Shown here: positions 15,806 through 21,601 of the stretch, in pieces
Position numbering within the stretch: the stretch's first letter is position 1
Layout: every line of letters starts with the position of its first letter
NCBI GenBank assembly: GCA_023473785.1
Contig: JAMCYD010000031.1
Coordinates: forward strand, 1-21,601
Source: Patescibacteria group bacterium
Lineage (GTDB): Bacteria > Patescibacteriota > Microgenomatia > Levybacterales > UBA12049
DNA: 21,601 bases
Direction of reading: 5' to 3'
Made by a program: the position numbers and the translations under genes
Notes under the pieces: model-generated
What the model was told of the DNA's origin: nothing
What the model saw: only the letters and a program-made list of their open reading frames with translations
Database searches by the model: none

Positions 15806-16933
15806 ATGAGGATTGGGATTGATGTAAGGCTATGGAACCAAACTGGTGTAGGTAGATACACGCGCAATCTTGTACGATTTCTAGGTCGGTTAGATAAAAA
15901 TAATCAGTATTGTTTATTCGCACTGAGACAAGATTGCGCAGTTATAGAATCTCAATTATCAGCTCTCAAATACCAAAATTTTAAAATTATTGAGGCGAAT
16001 ATTAAATGGCATAGTATTGGAGAGCAGTTGAATTTCCCAAAAATTTTGTACAATGAGAGCCTTGATCTTGTTCATTTTCCATATTTTTCAGTGCCTATTT
16101 CTTACGATAAGCCATTTATTGTAACGATTCATGATTTAATTCAGCTTCATTTCCCAACCGGTAGGGCATCGACTTTGCCCTTTCCGCTTTACGCAATTAA
16201 ACATTTAGGATACAAATACATTATATTAAAGGCTGCCAATAGAGCGAAGAAAATAATCGCAGTATCAAGAACGACAAGAGATGAGATTGTTGATCATTTG
16301 AAAGTGGATCCAAAGAAAATAGAAGTAGTTTATGAAGGAGCAGATGGAGACGTATTAAGTATAGATAAATCAACGACGAATACCCAGCGACTAATAGCCA
16401 AAGACTATTTTCTATATGTTGGGAATGCGTACCCGCATAAAAATTTATATCGGTTTATTCAAGCTTTTACTATCTTGATATCCCAAGGATTTAACATCTC
16501 TCTTGTTCTTGTTGGAAAAGAAGATTATTTCTATAAAAAACTCAAAGAAAGAGTAATAAAAATGAATGTATATAAATTTATTTCATTTTATGGTGAAGCG
16601 ACAGATATTGAGCTTAAATCGTTGTATGAAAGCGCAAAAGCCTTGATTGTTCCGTCTCTCATGGAAGGATTCGGCCTGCCGGCTTTGGAGGCCATGGCAA
16701 ATAAGTGTTTGGTTCTTGCGTCAAATATCCCAGCGCTTAAAGAAGTTTGCCAAGATAATGCTATTTATTTTGATCCATACGATGAGAACGATATGGCAGA
16801 GAAAATGAAAATAGCATATAAAAAAAGTTTTGATCGAGGAGTAATAGAGAAAGGTTTTCAAAGATCAAAAGAATTTTCTTGGCTAAAAATGGCAAAAGAA
16901 ACTCTCCAAGTCTACAAAGAAGTCCTAGGATGA
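15806..16933 (+). CDS. Glycosyltransferase family 4
   Basis: 375 residues, GT-B fold. MRIGIDVRLW with QTGVGRYTRNLV (12-23) is the start typical of WbpZ/WfcD-type mannosyltransferases, and its first bases closely match those of the truncated GT4 at 5257. LDLVHFPYFSVP (86-97), IVTIHDLIQLHFP (105-117) and KIIAVSRTTRDEI (149-161) close the N-domain, VVYEGAD (174-180) is the linker, then YVGNAYPHKN (204-213), LVLVGKED (233-240) and EX7E as E287-GFGLPAL-E295, with the ALKEVC segment after it. It transfers a sugar, perhaps mannose, in the cytoplasm. Its ATG follows a -10 box directly; no Shine-Dalgarno is present. ATGA (16930-16933) couples it to the methyltransferase. Confidence 0.92.
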   Translation: MRIGIDVRLWNQTGVGRYTRNLVRFLGRLDKNNQYCLFALRQDCAVIESQLSALKYQNFKIIEANIKWHSIGEQLNFPKILYNESLDLVHFPYFSVPISYDKPFIVTIHDLIQLHFPTGRASTLPFPLYAIKHLGYKYIILKAANRAKKIIAVSRTTRDEIVDHLKVDPKKIEVVYEGADGDVLSIDKSTTNTQRLIAKDYFLYVGNAYPHKNLYRFIQAFTILISQGFNISLVLVGKEDYFYKKLKERVIKMNVYKFISFYGEATDIELKSLYESAKALIVPSLMEGFGLPALEAMANKCLVLASNIPALKEVCQDNAIYFDPYDENDMAEKMKIAYKKSFDRGVIEKGFQRSKEFSWLKMAKETLQVYKEVLG

Positions 16934-17649
16934 GAAAACCTAAAGCAGTAAGCCATTCCAGACAGAAGAAAATTTGGGATGCGGAACATCTAACCCCAAA
17001 GGTATTAAAGCAAATGGATTCCGATAAGCCATCTTCGGGTATACTAAAATTTTGGGACTGGTTTAAGACTAATAAAATTAGAAGCGAGTCTAATGGAATT
17101 GAGATGGGTTGTGGGAAGGGAAGAAATGTAATTTGGCTAGCTAAGCAAGGAGTAGAAATGACTGGCTTTGATTTTTCTAAAGCAGCCATAAAAGAAGCGA
17201 AGAGGCGGGCGTACAGAGAAAAAATTCTAAATAAAGCTAAATTTATTATTCATGATGCAATAAAAGCTTGGCCATTTAAGTCAAATAGTTTTGATTTAGG
17301 GATTGATTGTTTTGCGACAACTGACATAGAGACAATAAAGGGAAGGAAATTTGCTGTAAGCGAGTTGATTCGAGTTGTAAGATCAGGTGGCTTAATCTTA
17401 GTTTATGTTTTGTCTATAGATGATGAGTACCATAGGGAAATGATTAAAAAATCTCCATCAGACGAAAAAAATGCTTTTTTAAATCCTATTTCTGGTAAAT
17501 TTGAAAAAACATTTGATAGAACTGAAATATTATCCTTATATAAGGATAAAGTAGAATTGATTAAGGAAGAAAGAATTGGGAAGAAGGAATTTTTCTTCGG
17601 CAAGTCTTATAAATGCAAGCATTATTGGATGATCTTCCAAAAGAATTAA
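16930..17649 (+). CDS. Class I SAM-dependent methyltransferase
   Basis: 239 residues from ATG 16930, which overlaps the GT4 stop as ATGA; the frame is open farther up to 16879 but only inside the GT4. The SAM motif is IEMGCGKGRN (57-66), motif II GFDFSKAAI (79-87), then HDAIKAWPFKSNSFDLGID (108-126) and ELIRVVRSGGLILVYV (145-160). The profile resembles TehB/Methyltransf_25-like enzymes. A Lys/Arg-rich N-terminal segment (residues 1-14) precedes the domain. The substrate is unknown; a glycan-modifying or chain-end role is suggested only by position after a GT4. The convergent gap to the next gene is 29 bases and contains no clear terminator. Confidence 0.88.
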   Translation: MRKPKAVSHSRQKKIWDAEHLTPKVLKQMDSDKPSSGILKFWDWFKTNKIRSESNGIEMGCGKGRNVIWLAKQGVEMTGFDFSKAAIKEAKRRAYREKILNKAKFIIHDAIKAWPFKSNSFDLGIDCFATTDIETIKGRKFAVSELIRVVRSGGLILVYVLSIDDEYHREMIKKSPSDEKNAFLNPISGKFEKTFDRTEILSLYKDKVELIKEERIGKKEFFFGKSYKCKHYWMIFQKN

Positions 17650-17678
17650 TGCATTATTTTATTTATGAAAGTTTTTTA

Positions 17679-19070
17679 TCAAAATGATAGACAAATTATA
17701 TTGTGGAAATTTGAAAAAGGAAGAAAAATAGAGTAGCCGTTTTTAATAGCAGTAGGCAGTTGGGCAGAAGTTAGATTCCCATACCCATTTGCTTTTGCCC
17801 ATCTTTGCATATCTTTTAAAGTCAGGGTATTAAGAATCGAAGAAAAAGTTCTTAGTGTTTCATTTTGGGGGGAAAAATATCTAACCTCCATTTCTTCTCT
17901 TGATGCCTCTTCCTTGACTTGATCAAAATCTATCTGAAAGTCCAAATCGTGTGGATCTTTTAAGGAAAAATTGAGTACGCTTGATACAGCCTGATTCCAA
18001 TTGTGTGTGTTCCCGTGTACCGGATGGTAATCTATCAAGATAATAATTCCGTGACTAAATGATTTCCTAATGCTTCTAAGCATAGGTGTTAAGCCCGCTT
18101 GTAACGGGTACAGGTCCTCATAGTCTGGATTTTTTAAATTTGATTGAGCAGCTGATGAGTTCTCAACTTTTTCTCCTAGGTCGGGTAGAGAATGGAGTGG
18201 AATTAGAACTGGTTTAAATTTAATTAACCCCATAGTACCGGCTTCTATCAACCGCCTAGCTTCATCCTTACTCAGGGTTCTTCCTTTGAGTTCTGGGAAT
18301 CTTTCTCCTACGGCTCTTTTGTAATCACTTTCCTCATCTGCTATTTCCATGACCTCGGCGTATGGAACTACTACGACTCCATATAAAACTTCATCAATTT
18401 TAATTATTGGCTCAACCGGCATATTATCTAGAATTTCATTGCCGTAAACAATTCCGTAGGGTTTTCGCTCAAGCTCAAAGCCCGTAGCGTCCACTCTCAT
18501 AATCTTTAATCTATCTCTAAGTTGATGAGTCTGTATAACATCAGTTAATTCTTCTTCGAGTAGCGTTTGGGATCTATCAGTTCTATCTGTTACCAAAAAT
18601 TCACTAGTTCTCCTGAGTCGGTTAACTTCATCTTCCCATTCCGGATTCATTTTTACAGTCATGAGGTGATCAATAAGATCGTGATCCAAAAATCCCCTGC
18701 CCGCACCTATTCCCATAAAAGTTACGTCGGTAGCCCTATCGGAATCGCTTAGATAGAGCATCATAGCGAGCTCGGAAATGCATTTTCCGAAGAATGGAGA
18801 AAGAGTTTGGGGCATAAGAGGCATTGAAGCTGGAGAAAAATCTATAGTCTTTTCGAAGAAACCTTGAGGTGCATACAAACCTAATTCCTGAAACTCTGAA
18901 TAAGAATAGGCACCATTTCTTATTAGAGAAGCTGCTTGATATTCCTCTACGGTGTTTGCTTTTGCATATTCCTGAGCAGTATTTCTGACTTGTTTTTCTC
19001 TTCTTCTTAAATCTTCCTCGGTGGTCTTGCCTAGATAAAAATCTCGAAGAATCTCATTGCCGTACAACAT
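17679..19070 (-). CDS. MidA/NDUFAF7-like SAM-dependent methyltransferase
   Basis: 463 residues, longer than typical MidA (about 360-400), antisense to its neighbours. The pattern of the DUF185/Methyltransf_28 family is visible: AYSYSEFQELGLYAPQGFFE (54-73) at the start of the domain, SPFFGKCISELA (91-102), the SAM motif GIGAGRG (120-126), YGNEILDNMPVEPI (209-222) corresponding to the family's NELLDALPV, and IIILIDYHPVHG (342-353) matching its LxIDYG, followed by the LKDPHDLDFQIDFDQV segment (370-385) for the usual DITAHVDF. Mitochondrial NDUFAF7 methylates an arginine of complex I; bacterial members have other or unknown targets. Nothing for complex I lies here. An N-terminal charged helical region (10-40) is extra. 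Good promoter and operator-like repeats lie upstream. Confidence 0.75.
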   Translation of the reverse strand: MLYGNEILRDFYLGKTTEEDLRRREKQVRNTAQEYAKANTVEEYQAASLIRNGAYSYSEFQELGLYAPQGFFEKTIDFSPASMPLMPQTLSPFFGKCISELAMMLYLSDSDRATDVTFMGIGAGRGFLDHDLIDHLMTVKMNPEWEDEVNRLRRTSEFLVTDRTDRSQTLLEEELTDVIQTHQLRDRLKIMRVDATGFELERKPYGIVYGNEILDNMPVEPIIKIDEVLYGVVVVPYAEVMEIADEESDYKRAVGERFPELKGRTLSKDEARRLIEAGTMGLIKFKPVLIPLHSLPDLGEKVENSSAAQSNLKNPDYEDLYPLQAGLTPMLRSIRKSFSHGIIILIDYHPVHGNTHNWNQAVSSVLNFSLKDPHDLDFQIDFDQVKEEASREEMEVRYFSPQNETLRTFSSILNTLTLKDMQRWAKANGYGNLTSAQLPTAIKNGYSIFLPFSNFHNIICLSF

Positions 19071-19075
19071 AGTTG

Positions 19076-19103
19076 AGTATTATACCATACTATAAGCTAG
19101 TAT
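19076..19103. promoter_or_regulatory. Operator-like triple half-site, 11-base spacing
   Basis: AGTAT (19076-19080), ATACTA (19087-19092) and TAGTAT (19098-19103) recur at an exact 11-base step in alternating orientation, covering the -10, spacer and -35 of the promoter for the MidA-like gene. The second and third form a perfect 6-base inverted repeat with a 5-base gap. This is what a dimeric repressor site looks like; a coincidence of AT-rich bases cannot be excluded. Confidence 0.4.
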
Positions 19104-19106
19104 CAA
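19079..19106 (-). promoter_or_regulatory. Promoter of the MidA-like gene
   Basis: Minus strand: TTGATA (19106..19101), 16-base spacer, perfect TATAAT (19084..19079) with TGG before it. The expected start is about 19072, two bases from ATG 19070, a practically leaderless mRNA. This is the most consensus-like promoter in the window. Confidence 0.65.
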
Positions 19107-19153
19107 ACTGGAAGACTGTTTGTCTGTCAATATGACGAACTAGAACTTTTAAG

Positions 19154-19162
19154 TGCTATAAT
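19154..19162 (+). promoter_or_regulatory. Extended -10 promoter (TGC TATAAT)
   Basis: Perfect TATAAT (19157-19162) with TG at 19154-19155. Transcription would start at about 19169, the A of the GT4 start codon. AGGAG (19164-19168) abuts the ATG with no spacer, too close to serve as a normal Shine-Dalgarno, so the leaderless reading is favoured. Confidence 0.6.
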
Positions 19163-19168
19163 CAGGAG

Positions 19169-20248
19169 ATGAAAGTTGCGTTGGTGTATGACAGGGTGAA
19201 TAAGTGGGGAGGAGCAGAAAGAGTGCTTTTGGCGCTTCATGATTTATTCCCCGATGCTCCTCTTTATACTTCGGTTTATGATCAGAAAAGAACTCCATGG
19301 GCAAAAGTTTTTAATGTAAAGACTTCTTTTCTTCAAAAGTTTCCATTTGCCAAGTCATTGCATGAATTATATGCGGTGCTTATGCCTTTGGCCTTTGAAA
19401 GTTTTTCTTTCGATGAATATGATTTAGTAATTTCGCTGACGAGTGAGGCTGCAAAGGGCATAATTACAAAACCTAAAACTTTACATATTTGCTATTGTCT
19501 TACTCCAACTAGATACTTATGGAGTGGCTATGATGAATATTTTAAAAATTCATTTTTTAGATTTATTGCAAAACCGGTAATTTCTTACCTTAGATTTTGG
19601 GACAAAATTGCAGCCCAAAGACCGGACGCGATTATTGCAATTTCCAAAGAGGTTCAAGAAAGAATTAAAAAATTTTACAACAGGGATTCTTTAATAATTT
19701 ATCCGCCGCTTACGTTGAGCGCTGAAGTCGCCCCGTCAAGACGGAACTCCTCGCGTTATTTTTTAATTGTTTCCCGCCTGGTTTCATACAAAAGAATAGA
19801 TGTTGCAATTAGAGCTTTTAATAGACTGAAACTTTCATTAAAGATTGTGGGGACTGGGCTTGAAGAGGTAAAGCTTAGAAGCTTGGCTGGCCCCAATATA
19901 GAATTCTTGGGTCACTTGACTGATAAAGAATTGATAGAGTATTATAAAGGTTGTCGTGCTTTGATTTTTCCGGGGAGGGAAGATTTTGGACTGACAATTC
20001 TTGAAGCGCAGAGCCTTGGTAAGCCCGTTATCGCTTACAGGCGGGGGGGTGCGCTTGAAACAGTTTTTGAAGGCAAAACAGGAATGTTTTTTTATCCCCA
20101 AACGAGCGAGGCACTTACAAAAGTTTTGAAAGAATTTATGAATTTAAAATTCGATCCGAAGGATTGCATAGCTCAGGCAAAAAAATTCAGTTTTGAAAAT
20201 TTTAAAAAAAACTTTACATCAGAGATTAAAAGACTTAGCAGGATATAA
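19169..20248 (+). CDS. Glycosyltransferase family 4, WbaZ-like mannosyltransferase
   Basis: 359 residues, GT-B fold. The N-terminus MKVALVYDRV with NKWGGAERVL (11-20) and DLFPDAPLYTSVYD (25-38) is characteristic of WbaZ-type GT4 proteins; DLVISLTSEAAKG (85-97), LHICYCLTPTRYLW (105-118) and AIIAISKEVQ (154-163) follow. The linker is LIIYPPL (175-181). The C-domain has LIVSRLVSYKRID (199-211), KIVGTG (225-230) and E271-DFGLTIL-E279 as EX7E, then GKPVIAYRRGGALETVFEG (284-302), the usual WbaZ ending. It is expected to add mannose from GDP-mannose. Standing directly before manC, 3 bases apart, supports that. Its final codons carry the AGGA that probably serves the manC start. Confidence 0.92.
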   Translation: MKVALVYDRVNKWGGAERVLLALHDLFPDAPLYTSVYDQKRTPWAKVFNVKTSFLQKFPFAKSLHELYAVLMPLAFESFSFDEYDLVISLTSEAAKGIITKPKTLHICYCLTPTRYLWSGYDEYFKNSFFRFIAKPVISYLRFWDKIAAQRPDAIIAISKEVQERIKKFYNRDSLIIYPPLTLSAEVAPSRRNSSRYFLIVSRLVSYKRIDVAIRAFNRLKLSLKIVGTGLEEVKLRSLAGPNIEFLGHLTDKELIEYYKGCRALIFPGREDFGLTILEAQSLGKPVIAYRRGGALETVFEGKTGMFFYPQTSEALTKVLKEFMNLKFDPKDCIAQAKKFSFENFKKNFTSEIKRLSRI

Positions 20249-20251
20249 TCT

Positions 20252-21334
20252 ATGAAAATTGCTATCTTCGCAGGCGGTGTAGGAACCAGACTTTGGCCGT
20301 TGTCTCGCAAGAATACCCCTAAACAATTCGAAAAAATAGTTGGTGAAAAATCCACTCTACAACTTGCGGTTGACAGACTTATTCCGGATTTCAAATCAGA
20401 GAATATATACATAGCAACAGGTAAAAGATATGAGAATATCGTTCGTCCTCATCTGCCGGAAATTCCAGAAGAAAATTTTATTTTTGAACCGGATATGAGA
20501 GATGTGGGGCCGGCGGTAGGACTTGCCATAAGCGCTATAGGCAAATATCATCCGGATACACCTGTTGCCATTGTCTGGAGCGATCATTTCGTGAAAAAGG
20601 AAAGAAGGTTTAGGGAAGTTTTGAAAATGGCAGAATCTCTCGTTAAAGATAATCCTAATTCTTTAATTCTGATAGGACAAAGAGCCAGATTTGCAAATCA
20701 AAATCTTGGATGGATTGAACTTGGAGAAGAAGTAAAGCAAGAAAAAGGTACGAAAATCTTCCACTTTAAAAGAATGGTTTATAGACCAACGCTTGAAGAG
20801 GCTGAGAGTTTTCTTAAAGCAAAAAATTACGCCTGGAATCCTGGATATTTCGTCACAACACCTCGATTTTTGCTTTCTCAATTCAAAAAGTTTACCCCGG
20901 ATTTGCATCAGGGGTTAATGAGGATCCAGGACGCAATTGGAAAAAAGAATTATTCTCAAGCTCTTGGAGAAATTTATCCAACTTTTGAAAAGATAAGCTT
21001 TGACAACGCAATACTTGAAAGAATGGATCCCAAGCATATATCTGTTATAGCGGCAGACCTTGGATGGAGCGATGTGGGAGCGTGGGAGGCATTAAAGGAA
21101 GCATTGGAAATTTCATCCGGGGAAAATGTCACCAGGGGAAAGGTTCTTGTTAACGATTCTTTGGATAATCTTGTTTTTAACTACACAGATCAGTTAACGG
21201 TTGGCATAGATCTTGAAAAAATGATTGTCATAAACACGGATGACGTGCTTCTTATATGCACAAAAGATTCAGTTCCAAAGATAAAGAAGTTAGTTGAAAG
21301 CCTTGCGGGTACTCCAAATGAACACCTTACATAA
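20252..21334 (+). CDS. manC: Mannose-1-phosphate guanylyltransferase (GDP-mannose pyrophosphorylase)
   Basis: 360 residues: makes GDP-mannose from mannose-1-phosphate and GTP in the cytoplasm, the donor for mannosyltransferases. The nucleotidyltransferase signature FAGGVGTRLWPLSR (6-19) with PKQF (23-26) is clear; FIFEPDMRDVGPAVGLA (76-92) and VIVWSDHF-like AIVWSDHF (106-113) form the active site, and NPGYFVT and IERM-like ILERMDP motifs follow. It ends after the nucleotidyltransferase domain plus a short C-terminal region, so it is the single-function type without the fused phosphomannose isomerase domain of longer ManC/AlgA. ATG 20252 is served by AGGA at 20240-20243, 8 bases upstream. It is a natural partner of the WbaZ-like gene before it. 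Confidence 0.93.
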   Translation: MKIAIFAGGVGTRLWPLSRKNTPKQFEKIVGEKSTLQLAVDRLIPDFKSENIYIATGKRYENIVRPHLPEIPEENFIFEPDMRDVGPAVGLAISAIGKYHPDTPVAIVWSDHFVKKERRFREVLKMAESLVKDNPNSLILIGQRARFANQNLGWIELGEEVKQEKGTKIFHFKRMVYRPTLEEAESFLKAKNYAWNPGYFVTTPRFLLSQFKKFTPDLHQGLMRIQDAIGKKNYSQALGEIYPTFEKISFDNAILERMDPKHISVIAADLGWSDVGAWEALKEALEISSGENVTRGKVLVNDSLDNLVFNYTDQLTVGIDLEKMIVINTDDVLLICTKDSVPKIKKLVESLAGTPNEHLT

Positions 21335-21398
21335 ATTTGACGATTATATATTGCTTGACTTGGAGTTTATATAAAGCAACGGGCTTGTGTAGTGAAGT

Positions 21399-21601
21399 AT
21401 GCCATATATAGAAATTAAAAAAAGCCTATTCTATGAGGCAGCCAAAAGACTAATGGATATTGTCTTTTCTGCTATATTACTTATAATTTTCTCGCCAATT
21501 ATTTTTCTGGTTGCGGTCGCCATAAAAATTGACTCAAGAGGTCCAATCCTGGCAGATACACCGGAACGGATTGGCAAAAGTGGTAAGACTTTTAAGATGT
21601 A
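21399..21601 (+). CDS. Priming sugar-phosphate transferase (WbaP/WcaJ-like), N-terminal part, cut by window edge
   Basis: The first 67 residues are present; the frame runs off the end. KRLMDIVFSAILLI (17-30) and FSPIIFLVAVAIKIDSRGPI (31-50) are the reentrant membrane helix and following segment of bacterial sugar transferases (PF02397), then ERIGKSGKTFKM (56-67), which matches the conserved RxGxxGxxFxxxKFR region; the KFRSM motif is beyond the edge. These enzymes put the first sugar-1-phosphate on undecaprenyl phosphate and so start the glycan repeat. No N-terminal multi-helix domain is present, so it is the short PglC-like form rather than full-length WbaP. The 64-base gap upstream holds AT-rich sequence with TTGACT (21355-21360) and TATAAA (21370-21375) in poor spacing; a promoter could not be settled. 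Confidence 0.9.
   Translation, partial: MPYIEIKKSLFYEAAKRLMDIVFSAILLIIFSPIIFLVAVAIKIDSRGPILADTPERIGKSGKTFKM

Noticed and set aside
16761..17189. 142-codon open frame on the minus strand across the GT4/methyltransferase junction
   Set aside because: Covers parts of two well-supported plus-strand genes and has no coherent domain.
17650..17678. Terminator expected between the convergent methyltransferase and MidA-like genes
   Set aside because: The 29 bases are AT-rich but no stem with a T run on either strand was seen.
20244..20249. Perfect TATAAT two bases before the manC start
   Set aside because: It overlaps the stop codon of the upstream GT4, lacks TG, and is too close to place a transcription start before the ATG; a Shine-Dalgarno at 20240-20243 explains the start better.
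1..21601. Recoded TGA (Gly or Trp, as in some CPR lineages)
   Set aside because: Many genes end at TGA, including five ATGA overlaps, and translations read normally with the standard code.
1..21601. tRNA, rRNA, CRISPR array, insertion sequence or phage attachment site
   Set aside because: No cloverleaf, conserved ribosomal stretch, regularly spaced repeat, transposase or long terminal repeat was seen; all gaps are under 100 bases.

Overview
The window looks like a surface-polysaccharide (glycan) biosynthesis locus from an uncultured bacterium of the Candidate Phyla Radiation (Patescibacteria), perhaps Microgenomates. That placement is inference. It rests on the AT-rich sequence, compact genes, four-base ATGA overlaps, near absence of Shine-Dalgarno sequences, the style of the EamA, DoxX, VKOR and Wzy-like proteins, and many divergent glycosyltransferases packed together. 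The standard code fits: TGA ends many genes, so TGA is not read as Gly or Trp.

Layout. Positions 1-2140 lie on the minus strand: a sugar-nucleotide epimerase (cut by the window edge), a GT4 glycosyltransferase and a small SAM methyltransferase. A divergent promoter pair at 2154-2200 separates these from a long plus-strand run. That run (2214-17649) holds a polyprenyl-phosphate-sugar synthase-like GT2, a small membrane protein, a GT-A-like gene split by a frameshift, and an EamA transporter. It continues with an N-domain-only GT4 fragment, a full GT4, a hexapeptide acyltransferase, a GT2, a 1028-residue Wzy-like/GT-C fusion and a second GT-C protein. After these come a GT4, a GT2, a DoxX-VKOR redox pair, another GT4 and a methyltransferase. 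A MidA/NDUFAF7-like gene (17679-19070) lies on the minus strand. Plus-strand genes then resume: a WbaZ-like GT4, mannose-1-phosphate guanylyltransferase (manC) and the start of a WbaP/WcaJ-type priming sugar-phosphate transferase.

How they may work together (inference): ManC makes GDP-mannose for the adjacent mannosyltransferase-like GT4 and probably others. The priming enzyme starts a lipid-linked repeat, soluble GT4/GT2 enzymes extend it, the acyltransferase decorates it, and the Wzy/ligase-like half of the fusion polymerises or ligates it outside. The DPM1-like GT2 could charge a polyprenyl-phosphate with a sugar for the two GT-C enzymes. No Wzx flippase or ABC exporter lies inside the window.

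Most striking non-coding pattern: seven promoter-like sites, six with a TG-extended -10 box, sit so close to start codons that the transcripts would be leaderless or have leaders of about 7-8 bases. No tRNA, rRNA, CRISPR, insertion sequence or phage genes were seen. No gene-free stretch exceeds 100 bases.
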